From Sabethes cyaneus (taxonomy: Eukaryota; Arthropoda; Insecta; Diptera; Culicidae), in contig NC_071355.1 of the NCBI RefSeq assembly GCF_943734655.1, positions 75,343,449 to 75,407,448 of the forward strand: DNA of 64,000 nt. Reading direction: 5' to 3'. A program made the translations under genes and the position numbers. Every line of letters starts with the position of its first letter. Within the stretch, counting starts at the first letter, position 1. The notes below the pieces were generated by a model that saw only the letters and a program-made list of their open reading frames with translations, searched no databases and was not told the DNA's origin. Below are positions 23,984 through 35,782 of this stretch, piece by piece.

Positions 23984-24130
23984 ATGGCTGCGAATCTGCA
24001 ACAAAGTGGCACCCTATTGGATGTGTTGAAAAAGAAGATGCGACAGACCAAGGAGGAGATGGAGAAGTACAAGGACGAATGCGAGGAATTCCACAAAAAG
24101 CTGCAAGCTGAGGTCATGCGACGAGAGGAA
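23984..24130 (+). CDS. Tm1: Tropomyosin-1 exon 1b (cytoplasmic-type N-terminus)
   Basis: This exon encodes 49 residues (MAANLQQSGTLLDVLKKKMR ... EVMRREE) and ends at the strong donor GTAAGT (24131) in phase 0, so it joins exon 2 to read EVMRREE-AESEVAAL. The segment LLDVLKKKMRQTKEEMEKYK is characteristic of insect cytoplasmic (non-muscle) Tm1, which is shorter at its start than the muscle form because it replaces the 80-residue exon. The ATG stands in GAATCATGG, a good context, and the preceding region from about 23850 is AT-rich 5' UTR-like sequence. The product stabilises actin filaments in the cytoskeleton of non-muscle cells, as known for the family. The promoter was not pinpointed. Confidence 0.95.
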
Positions 24131-25806
24131 GTAAGTGGACAGTTAATAAAGCCTGTCGAAGGTTGATTTGGCAACCAGTTTAATGCAAACAATAAATGAA
24201 AACTATATATTTGATCAGCATGAATAAAAATAGAAGTGATTAATTCAGGGAATAGATAACAGGCTGAGTGCTATCACGAAAAAGTACGTTGTTTTGCTAT
24301 GGTGTTTGTGCACGGGAGCTTTCTGTCAAAACAGCAGCCAGCCAATGCCATCAGCAGACAGCAGCATAAAATTTTGTTCGCTTACGTCCTTGCATGCACC
24401 ATTTTTGGACAAGAAGGTGAACGAAGATATAAATTGGAATTTTTCGATGGTAGCAAAATTCACACAACTACAGCAGCAAGAAGGCAATCCCGTCCCGATG
24501 AAATGATACCTCTACTAAATAAGCATTTCCTGAGAAGTTGTATTATTTCTCCCTTGAACAGAACTGTTCGCAAACATTATTCATTTTATATGAAATTAAT
24601 TGTTCTCTATGTTGAAAATAACAAGTGGTTGACCCTCTGCAAGGTACCGTTCTCAGTCAGTCAACCACCTTGCAAACGATTTAGAGTCAGATTCAGCTCG
24701 CCCCTAGTGGTGATAGCTTAGCTAGTGTTGGTCATGCCTCCAGCCAGCCAGAAGTAGATATTTTTCTTTTGGTCTGGAATTTGAAATGATGTGCGAGCTA
24801 AGACGGGTAGAGGTGTTTCACATCCACAGTCGAAGGGATGTTCCGCTTTGCGCATGCCTACGGTGGGTTGAAGTGTCAAAGTCATAAAATGCGCTCGCCG
24901 TACAAAGGCACCACCACTACTAGCACAATTACTGTGGTGCGCTCTGCTCCAGCCAGTGGCAGCTTGCGGCCACTTTACCCTACCGAGCGAGATCACCGCC
25001 GTGCCTCGCCAGTATGCGGCTTTTGACGTACGCAGAGCAAACACCGTTCACCGGTAGTAAGTGCTTTTGGGCACGGCTATCTCAGTATTGATGGGACGAG
25101 GTATATCGCTACTGGCGAGGTGTTGCTATGTATGGGTGCCAAGTGTGTGAGTGCACACAGAAGTGGGTAAACTTTGTTATTCTTCGGGAAGTAGGCTCAT
25201 TTCTGTTAGTTCAATGATTGAACCAAGGTTAGTCAAGAGAGGTTTTCTGATGTTCAAATTTGTTTTTCACCCCCGCTGGGTTACTCTTGACGACCACCGA
25301 AATTTTCAATGCGGAAACTGTTGAATGTATAAACAACGTCGATGGTTGCTAACCAATCGTTCCGCGCACTTCTCTTCTACAAACTGTGAAAACTAGATCA
25401 CCTATTTTAACTCACCTTGGATTGAACTGTTTTACCGATTGTTTTTCCACCACATTCGATGGCGTGGTGCTGCAGGTTTTGTAGCCCTTTGGATATATTA
25501 TTTCTTTTGTGTTTTACGAAATGTTTGGCAAATCAACGAGTGCTTCAATAGTAATCTGGTTTAGTTATAATTTTAAAACCTTGGTATGGGGACCAAAAAG
25601 CGGTCAGGTTTTGAATGTTAATAACTTGTTCACCTTGTTCTACTTATTTAACGAAAGATATTAGCATTAATCAATCTATAAGTTAATCAGAAATTTGTCT
25701 ACGACTTCAATAATATTTGATTGTGAAATTTTTTTGATAGTATAATATTTTCCTTAGTTTAATATGAAAAACTATACTCTTTTGCTCCTCAGACCCTTGA
25801 CAATGA

Positions 25807-26008
25807 TTTTATACACCAGCAGTTTCGATATGTTCCGTTTCGGAAAAAATGACAGGGCTTCCCCACTTCCAATAGGTGAGACTTGGGAGTTATTTGATGT
25901 CATTCTACCTAAGCCCATGTGAAATTTTGAAAGTAAATCACGTTGTAAAAGTGCAAAACCTTTCACTCCGTGCGATCGTTTGTATCGATGGTCTACTTAC
26001 TATCCAAA
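25807..26008. repeat. Unclassified dispersed repeat, copy 2, left half
   Basis: Homologous to 21810-22003. It breaks off at the insertion point of the TIR element at 26009 and continues at 27202. Confidence 0.7.
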
Positions 26009-27201
26009 CTGCCCATAAATGGAAGACAGTCACATGTGACTCACATCTGCAAAATCGTGCAACTACGAAAAGCGCTGTTGAAGCCACGACAATTTTTCTT
26101 TAATATTGAATCGATTTTGGAAACAAATCGTCCAAATCGTCATAAAATCACTTGAATGTACATAACAGAATACTTTTACAAACAATTTGTGCACAAGTGA
26201 CCTAAAATTTGTTCCAAAATTTAGAAAAACTGCCGAAGTTACTGATATGCGTTTATTTGTGCTTGAATAAGCAAGAATAAACGCATAACAGTCACAGGCA
26301 CAGCATGCCTTGATCCTTGCATTGTCGGTGACTCGGCAGTATTCTCAAGACCACGTGTCGTTGTTTTGATAATTCACGTGCTCGTTCAATTCAATTGTTC
26401 AAAATGTCCTTTTTGACTCAAATCTCTTCCTGGCCTTTTCTCCTTTTTATTGTAATTTGTTACATTGAGTTTATAGCGAGGTTGCATGATGGGGTTTGTT
26501 TGACTCAGAAGCTGGTCGCTTTCCTGTGTATCCTGAACACTCCCAGAATGTGTCCGAGTATGACAAATGTGAACCTGGACACTATATGTGACAACAAATG
26601 AACTATTTCAAACTAGTTTTGCAATTTCGAGTACTGACTTAGAGATGTCACATGTTGTATTTTAGTTAAATTCAGAAACTGATCCCCGTAGAGCAATCCG
26701 GAACATTCACGGACATGTTTAGATGTGGTCAATGGCGTCTTGAACACTTTATACGACTACCAATAGTCTAGATTTGCAAATCAGTGTATTTATAGGTGTC
26801 AGATGATGGGTTTGTTGTGATTCAAGGTGCTTCTATGTTCAAGTCCCATATATTCCGGAACTTGTTCCCACTATAACTTCGGAATCGTACATCCGATCCA
26901 AATTCTCCTCAATAGTGTTCTTCTAGGCCATAAAATCTTCCGTTTGGTACTTGCTACAGGCGAATCGGTCCAGGCATTTCCCAAAAACAGATGCTTATTG
27001 ATATATATTTACTACTGTGACTGTTATGCGTTCATTTGTAATATGGGACTGACATAGTTTGATATGTTTTTTCAACATCTTGGGAACAAACATAACTTTT
27101 TTGTTTGAAATATTGAAAGAACAGTTAATTTAAAGATCATTCCCAGGTTTATCTCAAAAGTGGTGAAAAGTCAGATGGGACTGTTATGCATTTATGGGCA
27201 G
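26009..27201. mobile_element. Non-autonomous TIR element, 1193 bp, nested in a repeat
   Basis: The left end CTGCCCATAAATG, then ACAGTC.CAT.TGACT, is matched inversely at the right end (27161-27201). CAAA is present on both sides (26005-26008 and 27202-27205) and the sister copy at 21799-22399 shows the uninterrupted site, which fixes both borders. Inside, ATGCGTTTATT and AATAAACGCAT near 26248-26288 form a further inverted repeat. No transposase frame is seen, and the superfamily is uncertain. Confidence 0.8.
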
Positions 27202-27628
27202 CAAAATTGTGGTAGAATTGTTGTCACTAAAAGTGGTTAGGTTTTAAGCGGTAATAACTCTAGTAATTTCTCAACCAATTCGTAATAAGTTATCATCAGT
27301 CGATCAATAATCTTTGTGTGAATTGAACAATATAGTGAAAAAATTTTATTTTTAAACATTCACTATTGATAAATGCATACACGTCAACCATTGTCATGAT
27401 TGATAACTCAACCGATCACGTGTAAGCATATTTTTGCTTCCCAGGGCTGGGACGACCACTGTATACACTTGCGATTTAATTCGTTTCCATTTCTGAAAAA
27501 CAGTGACAAGGTCTCCCTGTCCCAAAAGGTCACGAATTACTTCCCTTATGTCAACCTACACGAATTTGCTATCCTGAACGTAAAATGAGTTTTGAAATCG
27601 TGCAACCACCTCTCAGGTTCAACAGTTT
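27202..27628. repeat. Unclassified dispersed repeat, copy 2, right half
   Basis: Homologous to about 22004-22397, sharing TGGTTAGGTTTTAAGCGG, the AATAATCTTTGTGTG block and the TGCAACCACCTCTCAGGTTC end. It carries about 30 bp (near 27470-27500) that copy 1 lacks. Confidence 0.7.
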
Positions 27629-27879
27629 GCATCGAAATTCTATTAGAATCCCATCGAAACTGAAGTCTCATGTGAAAACTTAGGTAATGGATTATAAAAT
27701 TTGTGCATTGCCGCATTAATCTCCAGATTTCAAGTCAATACAGTGAGAAATCACACTTGATGCTTGCTAACGCCTCTATTCCAGAATTGATTACGAATGT
27801 TTTGTTTATTTAGTCGTACCAGCTAAAGAGCTATCCTTATACCACGTGGCTATAGCTATACTAGGCATGTCCATCTGTC

Positions 27880-28165
27880 ATTATTCACCATAGCAAAAAT
27901 TTCTGCCCCCTGAAAGGCCCACCTGCCAAATTTGGTTTCAAGTGTTTGATTAGTTCTCTAGTTATGCAGAAATTTGTGTTTCATTGGTATGGGAGCCCCC
28001 CTCCCCCTTAGGGCAGGGAGGAGTCTGTAACTATCATAAGAACCTTCCCCAGCCCCAAAAACCCCTCATGCAAATTTTCACGCCGACGGTTTAGTAGTTT
28101 TCGATTCTATAAGGAACATACCGACAGATAGACAGACAGAAATCCATGTTTATAGGTATAGATAA
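27880..28165 (+). mobile_element. LINE 3' end with ATAGGTATAGATA tail
   Basis: Conserved blocks are CCTGCCAAATTTGGTTTCAA, TGATTAGTTCTCTAGTTATG, GTATGGGAGCCCCC, ATCATAAGAACCTTCC, TAAGGAACATACCGACAGA and ATAGGTATAGATA. This order is the familiar 3' end of a non-LTR retrotransposon found across mosquito genomes. A second copy is at 28690-28985. Another repeat begins right after it (28166, ACTAGCTAACCCGACAAACT), also typical of retroelement debris. Confidence 0.65.
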
Positions 28166-28437
28166 ACTAGCTAACCCGACAAACTTCGTATTGCCACAAA
28201 TTAAACTGTGTTGTACATCAATCGTGAATCTCGGATGACCTTTGTCACAATCTCGAGTTTTGCAAGGTTCTGCGGAGCTCATCCTTAGATGATTTATTTT
28301 GGCAGTTACGTAACTATGAAAGCAAGGGTAGTTTAACACAAATTTGGAATTTATTCTCAGAGTAAAGTAGCAAACAAATCCCACCCTCCCTCCGCCCCCG
28401 TCGCTTAGCCAGGTAAAACAGAGCAGATAGAATTTAA

Positions 28438-28550
28438 ATATTCTCCGTGATTGTATAACATTTCGCCGAATACCATTCCGCGAAAAACCTTACGCGGAAT
28501 GTACCATTTTACGGAAAACTTTTTCGTGGAAAGTTTCATTTCGCAGGGGT
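28438..28550. repeat. Short array of CATTCCGCG/ATTTCGC motifs
   Basis: Variants of CATTTCGCCGAATACC, CATTCCGCGAAAAACC, ACGCGGAATGTACC and ATTTTACGGAAAAC follow one another in about 100 bp, each unit roughly 20-23 bp. This looks like a degenerate tandem array belonging to a repeat family. It is too short to classify. Confidence 0.5.
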
Positions 28551-28689
28551 AATCCTCCCCTTACTCGCTATCGCTCCTTCGGACTCAACTAAAGGAAAGT
28601 AATAGAAGCCTAAGAAAACAAATAAACAACCGACGGAAGTTTTTGGAGTTGATTAGTTCTCGAGATGAGAGGAAATTTGTATTTGTATT

Positions 28690-28985
28690 CTTGAAGGGGG
28701 GAGTCATGATTCCCATACTAAAGAGGGGACGGGTCTTAATCCACCATAGAAAAAATTCTTGCTTCCAAAAACACCCACTTGCCAAATTTGGTTCCATTTG
28801 CTTGATTAGTTATGCAGAAATTTGTGTTAAATTTGTATGGGAGCCCCCCATCTTAGGGATTGGAGGGGTCTCTAACTATCATAAGAACCTTCCTTGGCCT
28901 CAAAAACCCTTGCATGCAAATTTTCATGCCGTTCGGTTCAGTAGTTTCCGAGTCTATAAGGAACATACCGACAGACAGACAGACA
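28690..28985 (+). mobile_element. LINE 3' end, second copy, tail lost
   Basis: It shares the same block order as 27880-28165 (TGCCAAATTTGGTTCCATTT, GTATGGGAGCCCCC, ATCATAAGAACCTTCC, TAAGGAACATACCGACAGAC) but stops at a CAGA repeat near 28985 without the GATA-like tail. Confidence 0.65.
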
Positions 28986-28989
28986 GACT

Positions 28990-29215
28990 ACGAGTACGGA
29001 GAAAATGGAAGGAAATCTCAAGTAGAGAAAATCTTCTAATTTTGTCGATGCTACCAAAATCTTGGTTGATTCAAAAAGTTATGGAACAATTTAAAGCTAC
29101 AAGATATATCGCAAAGGAAGCTTGGAAAATTGACGCAATGGAGTCTAGAATAAAAACACGCGAATCTGATACAGTCTTAAGTAAGGTGAACAAAAAACCT
29201 ACTTTTTATCATTTC
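28990..29215 (+). pseudogene. Fragment of a transposon-type protein (LPKSW motif)
   Basis: About 75 codons encode LLILSMLPKSWLIQKVMEQF, then ATRYIAKEAWKIDAMESR, and a Lys-rich end before TAA. The LPKSW segment followed by a helix-turn-helix-like stretch resembles uncharacterised proteins carried by animal transposons (recollection of a pattern, not a search). It has no own start codon in context and runs directly out of a LINE 3' end, so it is treated as a broken piece. Confidence 0.35.
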
Positions 29216-29803
29216 TAAGCCTTCACCCTAAACAATGCACCACTGACCAACTCACCGACTCGAAATGTTTGTGTGTGTGTGCACAAAACATAAAAATATA
29301 AATTTAATTATACTTTTTCGATTTTTTCGTTAAATATTGGGAATGTGGTATGATTTATCACAGGATTTCTCATGACGATATTCTGGTAAAATACCTGCGT
29401 CGTTGAAAATTGAAGATACTGGTTCTCGAACAGCTTCGTTACTTTCTCAACGAACGAAAACATCGTTTTGAATTGCAAATATCAGACCAAAGTTGCTTGT
29501 CTAAAGAAATAACAATGAATCGTGGAGTGTGACTTAAGATGCTCGCGCGTTTTTGTAACACCCCTTCCGGGTTGTCCAATCAGCTCGTACTGCAAGTGAA
29601 TCACACTTGGATATTCGATTAAAATCGAATGTGAATTCAACACAGTAGTTAAGAGAAACTTTCAATCTACCGGGAGCGTACGCCAATATTTAGCTAAGGG
29701 CAAGTCATTAAGTGAGGTAAAATAAGTGATTTGAAGAGCATTAAATGTATTCTTGAGTTAAATAAGGATGCATATCGACGAAGACAGCAAAGCGTTGCAT
29801 ATA

Positions 29804-30462
29804 CAGTGGACTCTCGGAAAAGTTAATCGATTGGAGAATGGGTCGATTAACTTTTCCGAAATATTAACTTTTCTGAGTAGTCCTAAAAATCATTGAAAAT
29901 GATAAATACAAAGGCGTAAGATGCATTCCAGGATATGGGATACACATTTTTATGTATTTAGAAGTTCTAATTAAAAGAAATATGTGGTAAGATCTTTATG
30001 AAATAATAATTAGTTCCTTTCAGTAAGTTTAAAATAGTCGGTTCACTAGTTTACTTTTGTTTTTTCGTAGTCAGTTCGCGCTTATTTTTAGTTCCTTCTT
30101 TTGCATTTAAAATTCAATCAGAGTTTGCGCTTTTCCAGTATGTTATCAATAATCCTGAAGTAACTATGTGCCCGTATTGAACTATTGTTGGAACTGTCCA
30201 GTATAAGAGTTTAATTTAATCCCAGTTATGGTGCGACTCTGTATGAAACTGTGGAAGGGCGACAATAAACCGAAAAATGATAAATAAAGATAGAAGGTAA
30301 AACACGTGAGTGTGGACGAACGCTTGGACAACCAATAAGTTCAAACTCTCAGAAAAGTTAAGGCGAAAATTAACTTTTAGAGCGTTGCATGAGAGCTGAT
30401 ATTCGCTTAACTTTTCTGAACAATTAACTTTTCAGAGAGTTAACTTTTCCGAGAGTCCACTG
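29804..30462. mobile_element. Pogo/mariner-like non-autonomous element, copy 2 (659 bp)
   Basis: The terminal inverted repeats are CAGTGGACTCTCGGAAAAGT (+TAA) at the left and its exact complement at the right, with TA on both sides (29802-29803 and 30463-30464). The first 80 bp hold extra GTTAA/TTAACTTTTC copies in both directions. The interior is homologous to 20801-21445. It has no transposase, so it would depend on an enzyme supplied in trans. Confidence 0.85.
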
Positions 30463-30540
30463 TATTTTACTACGCTCTTGTAGTACAAAGGAATCCTACT
30501 CCAAATTACGTGGAGCACTACCAAAACCTGATACCATTTC

Positions 30541-30901
30541 CTAATAGTCTATTTGGAAGTTGCCAGGTTTCACTTCAGTTAGTTTGCTCCTCGACAAGTA
30601 AATGGCTTGAGTCTGAGAAGCATTAAGTTTGAGAAAAACTTTCTGTGGCCATTCTGCGATTATAACCAGAGTTTCATTTCGTTTCTTGTTTCGGAAAGTT
30701 CGAAACGTCAAAGTAAAGTTCCTTGTCATCAGCAAAAAGGTGAATTCTGCAGCTATGTAAATGTGATGGTAGATTATTAATATATAAAGCGAACAGTACA
30801 AGACCTAACACTAGACCTTGGGGCACACCACAAGGGGAATTCATATTCGACCAATATGAATTAATTTGCGAGACTGAAATCTTACAGTCACTTTTGAACA
30901 T
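30541..30901 (-). pseudogene. Non-LTR retrotransposon reverse transcriptase remnant, frameshifted
   Basis: On the minus strand the first frame reads CGVPQGLVLGLVLFALYINN and LFADD, the conserved palm region of reverse transcriptase with the catalytic Asp pair. Near 30700 the reading shifts by one base, and the downstream frame continues with WPQKVFLKLNASQTQAIYLS, the usual segment after the catalytic site in Jockey-type elements. It is a dead fragment of about 120 codons, antisense to Tm1. Confidence 0.7.
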
Positions 30902-32142
30902 TAAAGGTCTTACAACTTTTTAGACAGAGCTCGTTACATAACCGTTTGAGTAATCGTCAATGTCTTAACGTCATTGTTGTTCACCACGAATTTTCTTTAA
31001 CTTCATAATTGTGGGCTAAAGCAGGGGTCGCTGGCCATTTCACACCTTGTACTGTGGTTATTCTTATTCCAAACTTCATTAAAGTAGAGTTTGGCAAGAT
31101 GAACAATAATGGTCTTATCCATCTTAATGACAACACAAATGAAAAGGTACAGTTACCTTCCCAATACTGACGTTATCAACCGCAATTTTCTTATGGCAAC
31201 AGATGAGCAAAGTTTATGTAATTGAGTGTAATATTTCAGTACCACATAGACTTGTGGGTGAGTTCATAGCTCCTCTTAGCTGGTGCAAGGTGTAATGCAA
31301 GTTTTTTTTGCATTTTTGTTACTGCTTTTTTTTATTTCGCCTGTTATGCCACTGACGAATGCAGCTCTCAAGAAATGCAAAAATTACAACCAAAAGCCGG
31401 CTTAACAGTCCGTTTGGATACCAATCCCACTGCTGGTAGTGGTAGTGGTGAACTCAAGCTTTTGCCTTGTCTGCCGCTGTAGCTGCACTCACTTACCCAC
31501 TATCTGTTGTCTATCGCCGAAGAAAGCCTATATGTTAGTGAACCCGCATCATACACCATCATGATGAGTGGATGGACGGTTTGTTTCCATAGCCATAAAA
31601 TTCTTGATGACCGCATACATTTCCGCGGTAGAAGCGCGACTACTGACGTAGACGAAATCCGACGAACGGAGCTGCTCGGTAAGCTTGTTGGTTGGTGTGT
31701 CACCTCGCGAAAGGTTTCGCAACGGCTGTCTTTCTAAACCAGCAGATTTGCCATTGTCGCGACTCTCTCACGACACGCGGTACATGAAGCAGCAAAAAAG
31801 CAGCATGGTTACCACGCCCCGGTGGGTTCCATCTGCCGGCACACTTGCAGAGTGTCTGCTGCTCTTCGAGTCGCGAGGTCTTTTGTGCGATTGCATTAAT
31901 CGAGGAATTAAATCGTTCGTAACGCACATGTTTTATTCATCCGGAACGCGATCAGCGGTGAAGTTCGACTAACCTCCGGTAGTCCGGTTGATATCAGGGA
32001 CTAAAACAATATGACCGCTAACATTACCTCCGGCTTTCGTTCATATTTAGTTGTAAAAGTTTCGAAGTCGACGTATCGGACGCTCGCTCTAATGGTGTTC
32101 GATTGACCTTGAGTCGCGGAAACAGTAGAATTATGCTTGTCG

Positions 32143-32172
32143 GTGATGATGATGATGATGATGACGATGATG
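32143..32172 (+). repeat. GAT trinucleotide microsatellite
   Basis: About nine GAT units, with one GAC interruption. Confidence 0.85.
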
Positions 32173-34354
32173 TCAGGCTTTGTGATGAATGATGCAAGAT
32201 CGTGATGAGTGGCTTAAATGGCGAACGTGTCACTGTAGAGTGACCGATTTGGAACAATCGGCCAAGGATTTCCAAATACGGTACGCACCACAGTTTGGCC
32301 TTTTCGGGGAGTCTATTACAGCCGGTCGGTGTGAAGCCCGATTGTTGCGGATGTGAGTTTTTCTAGGTCGTCTGTAGACAAACGTACAAAAATTTTCAAG
32401 TTCCATCTGATTAACTATTGAATTGTAATGCAAATATGTCCAGGGTTCATTTAATCAACCCTAGCATGTATCATAATGTACATCCGCTTCGCATATTGCT
32501 CATTTTACTTGACGGTACTTTCATCTTGTCCGCGATAAACGGAAAGCGAAAGCGTGCGCTTTAATGCTTCGTTTTGCTCGGTCTTACAAAACCTTTCGCA
32601 GGGAACCGGTATTTGATCTCTGGTGTCAGCCAGCCTGTGTGTGCCGTTTGTGCGCCACCACCTATGACGCATATCTTGTTCGATCAATTATAATACCGTG
32701 GTATTTGACAGCAGCGGTGCAAATCTCACCTTGTCCTTCTTTGCGCTACTTCAGCTTACCGCAGACATATGACCATATAAGTCGAAAGCTTTCTTACTTC
32801 CGTTTACGGCCTTGAAGGAGGTATTTTCGCCGTTCGTCGAAGGTGCTCTCGAGACAACCCGGACAGAAGATGATGTCATAGGCTTTTTTTAAATCAGTGA
32901 AAAGTAATGTGACCACTTAGGATCTGCACTCCAGATGTAAGATGATTAAACCGTTCAATACCGGGGCAGGTTTCCTTTCGCCGCCGTTGAGAAAGTCCAA
33001 AAATGGTGTTGGAGCATTTTAATAACTTCATTAAACTAATTAAGGCAGTGAAATCACTTCTCGTGAGTGATTGGCTTGTTAGAAGTTGTTACACTACTTT
33101 TGTGCTCGTAGTACTCGCTGAGTATTCTAAGCTAATGTATGAAACAGAGAAAAAGTAAATGAAAATCAAGATCGTATGAAAATCCCGAAACTTATCGGTG
33201 GTTTAGCTGTGAAAAATGTCACTTAAAAAAGTAGAACGGTATCCGGGACCAACAAATACTCTGGCCAGCTGATAGATAAATAACCAAGCTGGCGAGAAGT
33301 TTCTCTCCTTGTATGATAGCTCGTAGTAGAGCAGGCAGGTATGGCCTCATTAGTGTAGATCATGTGTGTGACATAATCTGCAGTTTCGAAAACTGCATCC
33401 AATTATGGTGCTCACACATGCGACATGCCGGTTCAAGGGCGGCACACAGGTTGAACGCGTTGCATTTGACTCCTAGTTTATTTTTATCAGTTGCAGCGGG
33501 TAAGCACGTGTCTAAATTGATGTGTGATATCAACGTATCAAGTGTTTGTGGATGTGACAGAATGACTATAACTTGCTGCTGCAAGTTTCCTCATTATTTA
33601 CATTCATTAAGATAAATGCTCACCTGAAATCGACTGCTGGTCAACACAGTCGATGACTAAACCAGTGAAATATTAAAAATATGTATGATTATCAGTCATT
33701 GATAATTTTTATCTACAATGCTTTGTATGTTCGTTGCTTATGTTTAAATTCGTCACTTCCGCTTAGGTGTTTTATATGATACGAAAGCAAAGATTATCAA
33801 AAGCAGATTAAGGGCCTGCAGGTTTTATTATGGAGTATTTTAGCGCCCCAAGTTCATTGCAAATCCAGTCACTAAAGATAAAAGGACGGTGATATTTTGC
33901 GTGAGTAATGTCCGAACACTATTTTAAGGCATGTTTTTGTTCTTCGGAAGATTGTAAGATCTGGATTTTAGAGAAAGGTTCGAAAAATATCAAAATTGGT
34001 TGAACTGATGGCGGTGGAAGGTCAGAATTAGAGACTTACGATGGACAAAACTCAAATTAGACTCAAATTAGACCGGACAAAACTCAAATTAGACTGGATT
34101 TCCTTTACGTACGTGAGACTAGAAAGTCGGGAGGTTACAGTGAGCCGGTCACGTCGTGAGGATACCGAATGACGGTGCCTCGAAATTTGTTGTTTCAAGG
34201 CAGTGTACGATAAAGTTAGTCCGGATGAGCAGCATCGAATAATGCGCTTCGTGTGTGTGTTTTGGGGCCCTTTGGAGTCTTTTTGAATTTTGCAGAGGAT
34301 TTTATTTTGTGAAGTCCTCTAACCTCTTTTAGTTTTTGCTTTAATTCCGTTTTT

Positions 34355-34485
34355 TTGCATAGGCATTATGACTGTGACCAAATATTGTGTTCTATTTGGA
34401 TATGGTCTAGGTGTTTTTCTGTACTCCGCACTTCGTTCTTTTGCAATATCGCTATTGAGCTGAACGTTGAACGTTCACTTAGCTA
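34355..34485 (+). repeat. Dispersed repeat copy (family E)
   Basis: It shares ATGACTGTGACC, TTTTCTGTACTCCGCACTTC, TTCTTTTGCAATATCGCTAT and TGAGC with 60190-60300 (+), 50610-50720 (+) and the inverted copy 50430-50530. It is probably one end of a DNA element. Confidence 0.55.
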
Positions 34486-34513
34486 CTAATGAGCTACTAG
34501 CATTGGAGCCCCA

Positions 34514-34636
34514 TAACTACAAAAGGTAATAACTAGTTCTACAAATATCTTATACATAACTCTGTCAAATTTTGCTCGACTGAGACGATACTGTCAAATG
34601 AATTAAAATGGATTCAAAGTGATCGAATCATCCCTG
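34514..34636 (+). repeat. Dispersed repeat copy ending in ATCATCCCTG (family D)
   Basis: It aligns with the reverse complement of 21621-21737 across AATAACTAGT, TGTCAAATTTTGCTCG, CTGTCAAATGAAT and TCAAAGTGATCGAA. See also 6199-6294. Confidence 0.65.
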
Positions 34637-35648
34637 AATATGTCTATTTTTTTCAAAAACGAGCTAATTTGGTGCTAGTTTTTAGCATCAATATAAAAAA
34701 GGTTTTAGTAACTAATCAAAATCCAATATTTTTCACTTGTCGACCTAAATCACCAGTAGAGCCCAGACAGGAAGCACGATTTCACCAATGAGGTGAACGT
34801 TTTGGATAAAAAATTACTTCCGTCACATTGTCAGCGAGCGCGCTCATGTTTCAACTCGGCCTTTTTCGGCCGAAATTCCATTCAAAGAATGGAAGTTCAC
34901 TCTCTCGCCAACTCTGCATATGGACGGGCTCTGGCTGGTGTGTATGTCTCCAATCGTCCGGAACTGGTTTACTCGGCAATCGTATACCTACCTGTACAGA
35001 CTGCGGCGTACCGGTATTTGCCACGCTACTCCCAGCATGATGCTGCAGTTGCATTTTTTAATAGTATACAGCTTGAAATCACTACCCACTTGGCTGCGGC
35101 GCCCTTCGGAAAATATTTCATGGTTCTGGTTTGACAAGCTGACGGACCATCCATCCAGACCGTAAAGTCGCATGCTTTATTTCAACTGTCAATGGATGCA
35201 AATACAACGGCCGACTGGTCTGGCCGGCTAGTTGGTTGGTTGGGTTATGCAACACACCCCGTTTTCTAACCAGAATACATAGTACAGGACGGGCACTAAC
35301 CGTTAAAGGTCTCATCTATCGTGTGCATTAATATTGTTATTGTTTGCTTGGTATTTAACTGGTTGCTGCTTCATCAGCTGCGAGTTGTGCGACCTTTTTA
35401 TTCGTGAGCAATGCCGCTGAACGTAATGAAGCTTTAGCTGGATTGTATTACAACAATAACATTGTAGTAACATTGTCCTCTGTTACCAACTTCTCAGTAT
35501 CAGCAGCAAATGAACGGACGAAGCATTGAATCTTCCGATTCTAATGAGCCACTAATAGGATTAGTCATTTCACTATTGAAGTTTTTGCAGCGCAAACAAA
35601 TGACAGCATTACTAATCTACTATCTTTTTCTTCTTCTTTCCTTTACAG

Positions 35649-35782
35649 GCCGAGTCTGAGGTCGCCGCTCTGAACCGTCGTATTCAGCTGTTGGAGGAAG
35701 ATCTGGAACGTTCGGAAGAACGTTTGGCTTCCGCCACAGCGAAACTGTCAGAGGCTTCGGCGGCCGCTGACGAGAGCGAACG
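35649..35782 (+). CDS. Tm1: Tropomyosin-1 shared exon 2
   Basis: A 134-bp exon encodes AESEVAALNRRIQLLEEDLE and continues RSEERLASATAKLSEASAAA to DESE plus two bases of an Arg codon. It is the exon common to all three N-termini, because exons 1a, 1b and 1c all end in phase 0. The acceptor is TTTCCTTTACAG and the donor is the strong GTAAGT (35783). Heptad positions are filled with Leu, Ile and Ala as in all tropomyosins, and the sequence is of near-invariant arthropod type. It ends in phase 2, so the next exon must supply one base; both 3a and 3b do (CG+G and CG+T, both Arg). Confidence 0.97.

Larger units (their letters stand above)
24131..35648 (+). other. Tm1 intron between exon 1b and shared exon 2
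   Basis: An 11.5-kb intron with a good acceptor (CTTTACAG at 35648). It carries a nested repeat pair (25807-27628), two LINE 3' ends (27880-28985), a transposon-like frame (28990-29215), a pogo-like element (29804-30462), a reverse transcriptase remnant (30541-30901) and dispersed repeats near 34360-34636. The parts 24200-25800, 31000-34350 and 34640-35640 show no recognisable feature apart from a GAT microsatellite at 32143. Confidence 0.7.

Noticed and set aside
28438..28550. CRISPR-like short repeats (20-23 bp units)
   Set aside because: Units are directly adjacent without unique spacers, in a eukaryotic intron. It is a small degenerate tandem array.
28643..28985. Upstream half of a 191-codon open frame
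   Set aside because: This part is a LINE 3' untranslated end with a CAGA repeat, shared with 27880-28165 where it is not open. Only the part after 28990 looks coding-derived.
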